A stretch of DNA of 10,517 bases, taken from UBA6136 sp046305255 (GTDB lineage: Bacteria > Pseudomonadota > Gammaproteobacteria > Methylococcales > Methylococcaceae). The position numbers were made by a program, and so were the translations under genes. The number at the start of each line of letters is the position of its first letter. The first letter of the stretch is position 1. The notes under the pieces are model-generated. The model saw only the letters and a program-made list of their open reading frames with translations. It was not told the origin of the DNA and did no database searches. The stretch spans positions 1 to 10,517 of the forward strand of contig JBKCCF010000103.1 of the NCBI GenBank assembly GCA_046305255.1, written 5' to 3'. Positions 1-6,297 of this stretch are shown here, piece by piece.

Positions 1-62
1 ATCTGGCTCTCACGCTGATGAGAGGCAAAGAGGTCGTTTTTGATCGCTGAGAGCTTCTTCAT
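1..62 (-). CDS. Partial ORF at window edge, possible transposase N-terminus
   Basis: An open frame starts at ATG 62-60 and runs off the left edge with 20 complete codons and no stop. It begins MKKLSAIKNDLF and is strongly charged. The opening resembles, from memory only, the start of some IS5-type transposases. On this strand, about 60 to 80 bases upstream, there is a GGGCACCTCGAAAAACC motif (140-124) that could be an insertion-sequence end. A purine-rich stretch just before the ATG (GCGGATGAG) gives at best a weak ribosome binding site, and a TTG lies farther upstream in frame. Only 20 residues are visible, so the family is a guess. It could equally be a short unrelated gene of an integrated element. 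Confidence 0.35.
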   Translation of the reverse strand, partial: MKKLSAIKNDLFASHQRESQ

Positions 63-98
63 CTCATCCGCACCATATGGCCCCAAATGACGCTAATT

Positions 99-221
99 TT
101 ACCGGAGCGGCCCAAGGTAGGGAGGTTTTTCGAGGTGCCCAAATAGGGCTGTAATGAATTCCTGATTGGTGACTTGTTTCAGGTCACTATTAGCAACCGG
201 AGAAATCGATGCCTCACTCAT
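99..221 (-). pseudogene. Short ORF coupled to alpA, probably truncated gene
   Basis: This 40-codon ORF begins MSEASISPVANSDLK. Its ATG (221-219) overlaps the alpA stop as ATGA, and an AAGGGGGTG ribosome binding site lies about 8 nt upstream, so translation very probably does start here. Residues near 19-28 read TNQEFITALFG. That is reminiscent of the N-termini of replication or primase-like proteins carried by mobile elements, which are far longer than 40 aa. The frame meets TAA (101-99) and then TAG within three codons, shortly after a GGGCACCTCGAAAAACC motif at 140-124. I infer that a longer gene downstream of alpA was interrupted by an inserted element after about codon 27. It may instead be a genuine micro-ORF. 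Family identity is uncertain. Confidence 0.4.
124..140 (-). repeat. Possible terminal inverted repeat of an insertion sequence
   Basis: Read on the minus strand, GGGCACCTCGAAAAACC lies exactly where the ORF downstream of alpA loses sense. It also precedes the partial ORF that leaves the window at base 1. The placement fits the outer end of an insertion sequence whose transposase reads leftward. The opposite end and any target duplication would lie outside the window, so the assignment rests on position and general appearance only. Confidence 0.25.
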
Positions 222-502
222 GAGCGCACCCCCTTGGCAGGAGACGCCTGACTGCCGTAGCGGTCACGCCTTGTGTCAACGGTCCCTCTTAAACGGTGGG
301 CCTCGGCGAGGCGTTCTTCGATCCAGGCATCGATCTCGGTCGAATCCCAACCGACAGCCCGCTTTCCCAGGGCGACGGGGGCGGGAAAGGAGCCTTCCTG
401 GATACGCTGGTAAATGGAACTTTTCGAGAGCCCAATGCGACTTGCAACTTGCTTGAGACGGAGCATCTTGCGCTCCGCCAATGAGGGTATGTTTGTGGCC
501 AT
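218..502 (-). CDS. alpA: AlpA-family helix-turn-helix transcriptional regulator
   Basis: This is a 94-aa member of the AlpA/MerR-like excisionase superfamily. Such proteins are carried by P4-like prophages and integrative elements, where they bind DNA to activate the integrase gene or act as excisionases. Residues 13-64 form the domain: LRLKQVASRIGLSKSSIYQRI is the winged helix-turn-helix, followed by EGSFPAPVALGKRAVGW and DSTEIDAWIEERL, all diagnostic of the family. The C-terminal 30 residues are basic and probably disordered. The ATG at 502 has an AAGGAA ribosome binding site 8 nt upstream. The stop overlaps the next ORF as ATGA, so the two are translationally coupled. A TATAAA box on this strand (553-548) and ACCGG direct repeats lie upstream. 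The gene implies a mobile element; no integrase is in view. Confidence 0.9.
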   Translation of the reverse strand: MATNIPSLAERKMLRLKQVASRIGLSKSSIYQRIQEGSFPAPVALGKRAVGWDSTEIDAWIEERLAEAHRLRGTVDTRRDRYGSQASPAKGVRS

Positions 503-523
503 TGCTGCATTTCCTTAGCAGTC

Positions 524-538
524 ACCGGAACTTACCGG
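524..538. promoter_or_regulatory. ACCGG direct repeats upstream of alpA, candidate operator
   Basis: Two copies of ACCGG (524-528 and 534-538) are repeated with an exact 10-bp period, one helical turn. They lie about 22 to 36 bases before the alpA start codon and just downstream of the TATAAA box on the minus strand. The CCGG cores also form a short inverted repeat. Closely phased short direct repeats are usual binding sites for small excisionase or AlpA-type proteins, so autoregulation is plausible but not shown. Confidence 0.3.
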
Positions 539-598
539 CATAGCCACTTTATAAAGAAAGCCGAAAACACATACGACCCGCAAACGCCGAGGGTACGT

Positions 599-1441
599 TT
601 AGCGCAAACCTTCCTCTTTGCGCAGACGGGAAATAATTTCGGCAATTTTCTTATGTGATAGCGTGACCAGGTTTGCTTTCACAATCATATCTGCAGCCTT
701 TTGAGCGGACAGTTTTGGTTCAATGTTCTCGTACCAGTATTGCGTGACATAGTCAGCCATTTCGCGATGTTCGCGGTGACTGAGATAGGCCATGGTGACG
801 GCCGGTGGGTCTCCTGCAACCGGCGAATTGGAGTCCCACATGTAAAACCCATGCGCCATTCGGTGAACTGCACTGGCCTCATAGAGTTGGTCTAGTGCCT
901 GTTCAGGTTGCAGCAGGTTCATCCAAGCGGCATCAAAAAACCAGATGAGAGCAAGGGCATCCAGAAGATCACCTTCGTCGGGGTACTCGTCAAATGGGCT
1001 GTCAGCCAGTAATTCCCGGGGCTTATTGATGGATGCGACGATCTCCCCCGCCACCATGGCCATACCCAGCTTCTCCACGTATACCTCTGGCATCGAGGCA
1101 TGGGGTTCCTGGAAAGGTTCATCTGGAATGTGGACGGCCAATGTCATCTCATATGCACCGCGCCATTTGGCAAAATCGAAGAGCCGATTGGCTACTTGAC
1201 AAACCGCAATTACGTCATTCCCATAAGCCAATCCCAGGCGTTTTCGGGTCCATTGAAATTCGGCTGCCCACCGTTTTCCAAAGGCCAGGGGCACATTGGC
1301 GTTCAGCGGATTGTCCAACGAGAGGCAACGAGCCATCGCCTTTTGTAGGGCGAAACTCTCAGCAGCATAAGGGCCTTTATTGTAGGGCATGAAGAGTACG
1401 TTCCTCTGGGTAGACGTCTCAATTGGGGTGGCTTGGTTCAT
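599..1441 (-). CDS. Hypothetical protein next to tRNA and alpA
   Basis: I do not recognise this 280-aa soluble protein. It has no signal peptide and no clear membrane segment. The middle (about residues 115-200) is acidic and rich in Trp, Phe and Tyr. The last 45 residues (LSAQKAADMI, then LSHKKIAEIISRLRKEEG) look like a helical, possibly helix-turn-helix, DNA-binding tail of the kind seen in phage- and island-borne proteins. The chosen start is ATG 1441; a GTG lies one codon upstream. Neither has a good ribosome binding site. ATG 1390, before PYNKGPYAAESF, has AGAGGA about 11 nt upstream and is a credible alternative giving about 263 aa. It sits between the tRNA 3' end and alpA and reads away from the tRNA, so it is probably element cargo or an element control gene. 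Confidence 0.75.
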   Translation of the reverse strand: MNQATPIETSTQRNVLFMPYNKGPYAAESFALQKAMARCLSLDNPLNANVPLAFGKRWAAEFQWTRKRLGLAYGNDVIAVCQVANRLFDFAKWRGAYEMTLAVHIPDEPFQEPHASMPEVYVEKLGMAMVAGEIVASINKPRELLADSPFDEYPDEGDLLDALALIWFFDAAWMNLLQPEQALDQLYEASAVHRMAHGFYMWDSNSPVAGDPPAVTMAYLSHREHREMADYVTQYWYENIEPKLSAQKAADMIVKANLVTLSHKKIAEIISRLRKEEGLR

Positions 1442-1570
1442 CACTCATTTGCTAAACGGCAAAAAATAACAGCACAGATGTGTGATAGGGCAAGGCAGAG
1501 TTGCTGGCTTGTGCGGATGACCAAAACCCAAACAGCCACTAAAACTGCCACCATTTTGCCCCACAAAGAA

Positions 1571-1602
1571 AAAGCCCCACATCATCTCTGACGTAAGGCT
1601 TT
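1571..1602 (-). terminator. Rho-independent-type terminator after rpoD-tRNA-Ile
   Basis: On the minus strand, about 9 bases past the tRNA 3' end, AAAGCC (1602-1597) pairs with GGCTTT (1576-1571) across a loop of about 20 bases. A further T-rich run (TTCTTTG) follows. The stem is short and the loop long, so strength is doubtful. It is nevertheless the only terminator-like element after the operon and sits where the rpoD-tRNA transcript should end. Confidence 0.55.
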
Positions 1603-1610
1603 GTTTTATA

Positions 1611-1687
<77 letters not shown>

Positions 1688-1697
1688 TAAACTTTCT

Positions 1698-3509
1698 TCA
1701 TTCGATATCAAGGAAACTTCGGAGTTGTTCCGATCGCGAAGGATGCCTGAGCTTTCTCAGAGCCTTAGCCTCAATTTGACGGATTCGTTCGCGGGTTACG
1801 TCAAACTGCTTGCCGACTTCCTCTAGTGTATGATCAGTATTCATATCGATGCCAAAACGCATTCTAAGCACTTTTGCTTCTCTTGCCGTAAGTCCTGCCA
1901 GAATCTGCTGGGTGCTCTCTCGAAGACTTGCCACGGTGGCATGCTCAACCGGCGACATAACTCTTGAGTCTTCTATAAAGTCACCAAGATGTGAATCTTC
2001 GTCATCACCTATAGGCGTCTCCATTGAGATCGGTTCCTTTGCAATTTTGAGAACTTTACGGACTTTATCTTCCGGCATCTCCATCCTCACAGCCAGTTCG
2101 TCGGGTGTGGGTTCGCGCCCCATTTCTTGCAACATTTGCCTGGAAATACGATTCAGTTTATTGATCGTTTCGATCATATGCACCGGGATGCGAATGGTTC
2201 TTGCCTGATCTGCTATTGATCGAGTTATGGCCTGCCGGATCCACCATGTAGCATAGGTGGAAAATTTATACCCGCGCCTGTATTCGAATTTATCAACTGC
2301 CTTCATCAATCCTATATTACCTTCCTGTATGAGATCAAGAAACTGAAGACCACGGTTCGTATATTTTTTTGCTATTGAAATAACCAGTCGCAAGTTCGCC
2401 TCAATCATTTCTTTCTTGGCCGCCCTCGCCTGAACTTCCCCAATAGACACTCGCCTGTTGATATCTTTGATGTCTTTAATGGATATCTGAGACTCCTTTG
2501 CTATCGCTGCCAGTCGGGTTTGGCATTGCCTTATATCATCGAGATGTAGGGCTAATGCCTTGCTATAGGGTTTGCCAGAATCAATCCAGTGCTTTGTCCA
2601 CTCCAGATTGGTCTCATTTCCTATGAAAGAGGCGATAAATTCGGCTCTGGGTACACGTGCTCTTGCAACAAAAAACTCTTGGATCTTACGCTCTTCCTCG
2701 CGGATAATTCCGACAGTCAACCGCAGCTTGTCTGTTAGCTCCTTAAAAAAAACAGGAGTTTTCTTGAACTCCATGAAGCTTTCGGCCAGCAAATCAAAGG
2801 CTTTTTGGGTTTTCTCATGGAGTGGGCCATGCTTCTGATGGGCATTACCCGCAGTTTTGAATCGTTTTGCGAATATGGCTAGTTTTTCCTTTACCAATTC
2901 AGGATCTGGGCCAGTATCAGCTTCCTCGACCGTTGGCGTATCGTCATCTTCACCCACTGGAGCTAAAGGAGCGGGGATTGCAGCATCATCAACATTCGGG
3001 TCGTAGAAGTCCGAAATAAGATCCGACAGCCTCATTTCGCCCTTCTCAACATTTTCGAAGGCTCTCAAAAAATGATCCATGGCCGGGGGAAACCGAACAA
3101 GTTCGTTAGCAGCCAGATTGATGCCTTGCTCGATACGTTTAGCGATCTTTAATTCGCCCTCACGTGTCAGCAGTTCGACCGTACCCATCTCACGCATATA
3201 CATGCGGACAGGATCTGTCGTGCGACCTAATTCCGTATCAACCGACGATACCAGTGCCGCGGCTACTTCAGCTGCCTCTTCCTCATCGTCCTCTGTGACA
3301 ACAGCAGTCTCGGCGATCATATCCGTGTCAGGGCGATCCTCATGGACCTCAATACCCATATCATTGATCATGCAGACAATCTCTTCCATCTGCTCCGGAT
3401 CAACAACATCACCAGGCAAGTGGTCATTCACCTCGGAAAAGGTAAGGTAACCCTGCATCTTGCCCTTTGCGATAAGCTCTTTGAGGGATTGCTGGTGTTC
3501 TAGGTTCAT
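1698..3509 (-). CDS. rpoD: RNA polymerase sigma factor RpoD (sigma-70)
   Basis: This is the primary sigma factor, directing core RNA polymerase to housekeeping promoters. It has 603 aa (E. coli 613). Residues 1-80 are acidic region 1.1. Region 1.2 starts at about 97 (TDPVRMYMREMG). The non-conserved region spans about 130-360 and includes an acidic stretch near 187-203. Region 2 lies at 370-447, with the core-binding segment NLRLVISIAKKYTNRGLQFL and the -10-reading, aromatic-rich segment YKFSTYATWWIRQAITR. Region 3 is about 448-525. Region 4.2 at 561-590 holds the -35-binding helix-turn-helix (VTRERIRQIEAKALRKLR). The end, LRSFLDIE, is typical. ATG 3509 has an AGGT ribosome binding site. It is the last protein gene of the rpsU operon and also has its own promoter in the 70-bp gap after dnaG. 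No damage is seen. Confidence 0.99.
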   Translation of the reverse strand: MNLEHQQSLKELIAKGKMQGYLTFSEVNDHLPGDVVDPEQMEEIVCMINDMGIEVHEDRPDTDMIAETAVVTEDDEEEAAEVAAALVSSVDTELGRTTDPVRMYMREMGTVELLTREGELKIAKRIEQGINLAANELVRFPPAMDHFLRAFENVEKGEMRLSDLISDFYDPNVDDAAIPAPLAPVGEDDDTPTVEEADTGPDPELVKEKLAIFAKRFKTAGNAHQKHGPLHEKTQKAFDLLAESFMEFKKTPVFFKELTDKLRLTVGIIREEERKIQEFFVARARVPRAEFIASFIGNETNLEWTKHWIDSGKPYSKALALHLDDIRQCQTRLAAIAKESQISIKDIKDINRRVSIGEVQARAAKKEMIEANLRLVISIAKKYTNRGLQFLDLIQEGNIGLMKAVDKFEYRRGYKFSTYATWWIRQAITRSIADQARTIRIPVHMIETINKLNRISRQMLQEMGREPTPDELAVRMEMPEDKVRKVLKIAKEPISMETPIGDDEDSHLGDFIEDSRVMSPVEHATVASLRESTQQILAGLTAREAKVLRMRFGIDMNTDHTLEEVGKQFDVTRERIRQIEAKALRKLRHPSRSEQLRSFLDIE

Positions 3510-3547
3510 CAGTTTACCTGTGGCAGCCTAACATTCGGTAACGGCGC

Positions 3548-3576
3548 ATTATAGCCGAAATAGAGTTTCCTGAGAA
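3548..3576 (-). promoter_or_regulatory. Sigma-70-like promoter immediately upstream of rpoD
   Basis: On the minus strand, TTCTCA (3576-3571, 4 of 6 consensus) is followed by a 17-bp spacer and a perfect TATAAT (3553-3548). It lies wholly in the gap between the dnaG stop and the rpoD ATG and would give a leader of about 30 nt. It would let sigma-70 be made, with autogenous input, independently of rpsU and dnaG. Confidence 0.65.
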
Positions 3577-3579
3577 TGG

Positions 3580-5316
3580 TCATGATTGATCGGTAGTCAG
3601 TGCACGTAATTCATTTTGCTCTTCGGGCGTCAGTCGGCTGTTTCTCGTTTTTTCGATCAACTCGCTGAGGCGGTGCTCACGACTTCTACCTTCTGTGAGG
3701 TGCCGCAGTCGGTCCAAAAACTCAGACTCGACCCTGTCATCACTAATCTGTATATCCCAAGCCAAAAGCTTGATGATGGCTTGCTCTGTTGGACTGTCAC
3801 GAAAATATTCCAATAGCCCAGCTGTGGTGATTTGAGGGTACTCCTGCAGTAAATCAAGTATCGGTGCAATAAATTTTCCTGTGGCATCAAGCATCGACAG
3901 GCGGTTGATCTTATCGGTATCCACAAAGCGGATGAGATGAGGGTTCTGGGTTAACAATGCCATGAACGTTCTCAGTGCCGATGGCGCAATACCAAAGCCT
4001 GACGATCGCAATCCTCGCGATAGAGATTGAGTGATGGAGCCCGTTCCAGATTCGATTTTTTGGCCAATAAACTCTTGCAAGCGCGACTCGATCATCTCCC
4101 TAAATACGCCTTGTGGGAGCTTCTGAATATGCACTTGCGCAGCGCTCACCAGCTTTGCTCGCCCCTCAATACTAGCTAAGTCAATTCCCTTGCAGAGTTG
4201 TTGGTAAAAATACTCTGAGAAGGGACTCGCCTCCTCAATGCGGGCAAGGAATTGATCCAGACCTTCTTCCCTGATCAAGGTGTCCGGATCATGCTTTTCG
4301 GGTAGCGTTAAAAATTTGAGTTGGCGCCCCTCTTTGAGATGGACCAAACTGGACTCAAGTGCTTTCCAGGCCGCAGATCGTCCTGCTGCATCCCCATCAA
4401 AACAGAAAATAATGTCTTGAGTGTAACGAAACAACAGTGCGATGTGCTCACTTGAGGTCGCAGTACCCAAGGTTGCAACAGCATTTGAAATTCCAAACTG
4501 CGCCAGCGCGATTACATCCATGTAACCCTCCACTACCAGAATAAACTCTGGTTTGCGCACTTCATTCAACAATTCGAACAAGCCATACACCTCACGGTGC
4601 TTCTTGAACACTTCCGTTTCCGGGGAATTCAAATATTTTGGGACGCCATTTCCGATAATGCGTCCACCGAAACCGACAATACGCCCCCGACGATCCCTTA
4701 TAGGAAAAACAATTCTGTCCCTAAACCAGTCGTACGACGAGCGGTCTGACTCTCTCGCAGCCACCAGGCCGGCCAATTTCAGGGATTCATATGGAATATC
4801 ATTGGGCAGATTCTGATGGCCCGGTGGAGCATAGCCCAACCGATAACGCAACGCTACATCACCAGATACGCCACGTTCCCGCAGGTATGTAATGGCCGCC
4901 GCCGCTGCAGGGTTTGTTTTGAGTTGCACCTGATAAAAGCTACAGGCCTGTTCCTGAACGTCATAAAGGTGAGTGAGTGGCAGTTCACCTTCAGTCCTCA
5001 CACGGTTTGCGGATTGTTCGCGCGGCACTGATAGCCCGGCGTTATCTGCCAAAGTCTCAACTGCCTCGACAAAGCTTAAGCGGTCGAATTCCATCAAGAA
5101 ACTGATTGCAGTGCCATGGGCACCGCAGCCAAAGCAATAGTAGAACTGCTTTTGGCGGTTCACAGAGAAACTTGGCGATTTTTCGTTATGAAATGGACAA
5201 CGGGCGATGTGACTGCTTCCTGAACGTTTCAGGGGCCATCGGGCATCTATGAGTTCAACCAGGTCGATTCTGGCAAGCAGATCCTGGATGAAATGATTAG
5301 GAATTTTGCCTGCCAT
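3580..5316 (-). CDS. dnaG: DNA primase DnaG
   Basis: This primase makes RNA primers for lagging-strand and restart synthesis and works with the DnaB helicase. It has 578 aa (E. coli 581). The N-terminal zinc ribbon uses C40, H43, C61 and C64 (CPFH and CFGCG). The polymerase core follows at about 110-370. Its TOPRIM motifs are VVEGYMDV, with catalytic E263, and FCFDGDAAG, with metal-binding D307 and D309. The C-terminal part, from about 440, is the divergent helicase-interaction domain. MAGKIPNHFIQDLLARIDLV aligns with the E. coli N-terminus, which fixes ATG 5316, although the upstream sequence has no strong ribosome binding site. The weak initiation region and the structured 169-bp gap before it fit the low primase level known for this operon in E. 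coli. Confidence 0.98.
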   Translation of the reverse strand: MAGKIPNHFIQDLLARIDLVELIDARWPLKRSGSSHIARCPFHNEKSPSFSVNRQKQFYYCFGCGAHGTAISFLMEFDRLSFVEAVETLADNAGLSVPREQSANRVRTEGELPLTHLYDVQEQACSFYQVQLKTNPAAAAAITYLRERGVSGDVALRYRLGYAPPGHQNLPNDIPYESLKLAGLVAARESDRSSYDWFRDRIVFPIRDRRGRIVGFGGRIIGNGVPKYLNSPETEVFKKHREVYGLFELLNEVRKPEFILVVEGYMDVIALAQFGISNAVATLGTATSSEHIALLFRYTQDIIFCFDGDAAGRSAAWKALESSLVHLKEGRQLKFLTLPEKHDPDTLIREEGLDQFLARIEEASPFSEYFYQQLCKGIDLASIEGRAKLVSAAQVHIQKLPQGVFREMIESRLQEFIGQKIESGTGSITQSLSRGLRSSGFGIAPSALRTFMALLTQNPHLIRFVDTDKINRLSMLDATGKFIAPILDLLQEYPQITTAGLLEYFRDSPTEQAIIKLLAWDIQISDDRVESEFLDRLRHLTEGRSREHRLSELIEKTRNSRLTPEEQNELRALTTDQS

Positions 5317-5421
5317 ACCCGGGGTCTACTTTACAGGCTTTCTGGAGGGGTAATCTTTAGATACGAATCTGCTACGCCTACAAAATCAACTTAAGAAAAG
5401 CACCACATGGCGCTGATAATG

Positions 5422-5474
5422 GGTACTATTCCCTAAGTCACGCAGTACCGACAGTGTCAGCGCATGCGGCTGAC
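5422..5474. repeat. Two adjacent inverted repeats in the yqeY-dnaG gap
   Basis: The 169-bp non-coding gap (5317-5485) carries two possible hairpins. One is GTCAGC (5456-5461) with GCTGAC (5469-5474), 6 bp with a 7-nt loop. The other is GGTACT (5422-5427) with AGTACC (5444-5449), 6 bp with a 16-nt loop. Neither is followed by a T-run on the minus strand, so neither is a standard terminator. In E. coli the comparable rpsU-dnaG gap holds a partial terminator and an RNA processing site. These hairpins may play a similar attenuating or processing role. No convincing promoter was found in the gap. Confidence 0.4.
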
Positions 5475-5485
5475 CAAGACCATTC

Positions 5486-5938
5486 TCAGCAGGTCTCTAG
5501 CCGAGCCTTTACTTGCGCGCTAACTGCCGACATATCGGCGCGTCCCTGCATTTGCGGCTTTAGAACAGCCATCACTTTACCCATCCCGCTTATCCCTGCA
5601 GCACAAGTTTCGGAGATAGCGGCAGCTATCATCTGCTCAATTTCAATGTCAGTCAGCGCCTGAGGCAGATAGCCTGCAATTACCGCAATCTCCATTTCTT
5701 CAATGAGTGCGAGATCGGCTCTCCCGCCAGCGGTGTACTGCTGAATCGACTCCCGACGCTGCTTTACCATACGATCAAGCGCTATAACGATGTCGCCGTC
5801 TGTCAGTTCGATCCGCTCATCTACCTCCCGCTGTTTGACAGCAGCAAGAATCAGACGGATAACGCCAAGCCGGTCTTTCTCACCGGCCTTCATCGCCGTT
5901 TTCATATCGGACTGCAGACGTGACTTCAACTCACTCAT
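5486..5938 (-). CDS. yqeY: YqeY/GatB-related domain protein
   Basis: This is a 150-aa cytosolic protein of the YqeY family, related to the C-terminal helical domain of GatB in tRNA-dependent amidotransferases. Its exact function is not established; a tRNA-binding role is inferred from the relationship. Family features are MSELKSRLQSDMKTAMKAG at the start, KQRRESIQQYTAGGRADL (about 59-76), the YLPQAL motif (90-95) and the C-terminal GMGKVMAVLKPQMQGRADM (118-136). The frame is open upstream to 6001, but ATG 5938 gives the usual length and lies 7 nt after the rpsU stop. The upstream extension would only overlap rpsU. The ribosome binding site is weak, suggesting coupling to rpsU translation. Pseudomonads have the same gene between rpsU and dnaG; E. 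coli lacks it there. Confidence 0.92.
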   Translation of the reverse strand: MSELKSRLQSDMKTAMKAGEKDRLGVIRLILAAVKQREVDERIELTDGDIVIALDRMVKQRRESIQQYTAGGRADLALIEEMEIAVIAGYLPQALTDIEIEQMIAAAISETCAAGISGMGKVMAVLKPQMQGRADMSAVSAQVKARLETC

Positions 5939-5945
5939 CAGGGTA

Positions 5946-6185
5946 TCAACGCTCTGTCTGCGGACGACCCTTGCGGAGGTTTTGCAGGGCAAAACGCTCA
6001 CGGGAAAGCTTTTTCAAATGACGCTTTACCGCTGCAGCGGCCTTGCGCTTGCGCTCGGCAGTGGGCTTCTCGTAAAACTCGCGGCGACGAACCTCGGACA
6101 GAACACCGGCTTTTTCACATGCGCGCTTAAAGCGGCGAATAGCAATTTCGAAGGGTTCGTTTTCTCTGATTTTGATCGAGGGCAT
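5946..6185 (-). CDS. rpsU: 30S ribosomal protein S21
   Basis: S21 is a small basic protein of the 30S platform that helps the mRNA ribosome-binding site pair with 16S rRNA during initiation. Residues 1-60 match the family closely: MPSIKIRENEPFEIAIRRFK, then CEKAGVLSEVRRREFYEKPT and ERKRKAAAAVKRHLKKL. The protein has 79 aa, whereas E. coli and Pseudomonas S21 are about 71. The tail after residue 60 (SRERFALQNLRKGRPQTER) is longer and lacks the usual RLY ending. The other two frames do not recover a standard tail, so a simple frameshift is not indicated. ATG 6185 has a GGAAAG ribosome binding site 8 nt upstream. It is the first gene of the rpsU-yqeY-dnaG-rpoD-tRNA operon, driven by the promoter at 6259-6286. 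Confidence 0.98.
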   Translation of the reverse strand: MPSIKIRENEPFEIAIRRFKRACEKAGVLSEVRRREFYEKPTAERKRKAAAAVKRHLKKLSRERFALQNLRKGRPQTER

Positions 6186-6258
6186 GTAAGCTTTCCAAAA
6201 AATATGCTAAATCAATACGTTATAAAACCGGCTGAACCGGAGCGGATAAAAGCCCATA

Positions 6259-6286
6259 ATTATACCGTCTTAAGGCCAGAAGGCAA
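6259..6286 (-). promoter_or_regulatory. Sigma-70-like promoter for the rpsU-dnaG-rpoD operon
   Basis: On the minus strand, TTGCCT (6286-6281, 4 of 6) is followed by a 16-bp spacer and a perfect TATAAT (6264-6259). Transcription would start near 6252 and give an rpsU leader of about 65 nt. The element ends only 12 bp from the tsaD start codon, so the rpsU and tsaD start regions interlock. The tsaD promoter must lie inside the rpsU leader DNA, where TATAAA at 6221-6226 is the only -10-like box seen on the plus strand. Confidence 0.6.
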
Positions 6287-6297
6287 AAATCGATTTT

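Noticed and set aside
166..456. Plus-strand ORF of 96 codons
   Set aside because: It lies opposite alpA, has no recognisable motif or ribosome binding site and is a shadow of the coding strand.
1033..1392. Plus-strand ORF of 119 codons opposite the 280-aa gene
   Set aside because: Its composition (Pro, Arg and Ser rich) is typical of an antisense shadow and it has no family motif.
1..1610. Second copy of the tRNA 3' end (att site) or an integrase gene
   Set aside because: None was found in the left region by reading; any such site must lie outside the window.
5456..5474. Hairpin in the yqeY-dnaG gap as a rho-independent terminator
   Set aside because: No T-run follows it on the minus strand, so it was kept only as an inverted repeat.
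5939..6001. Upstream extension of yqeY to 171 aa
   Set aside because: The extra residues resemble no YqeY N-terminus and would overlap rpsU; ATG 5938 gives the family length.
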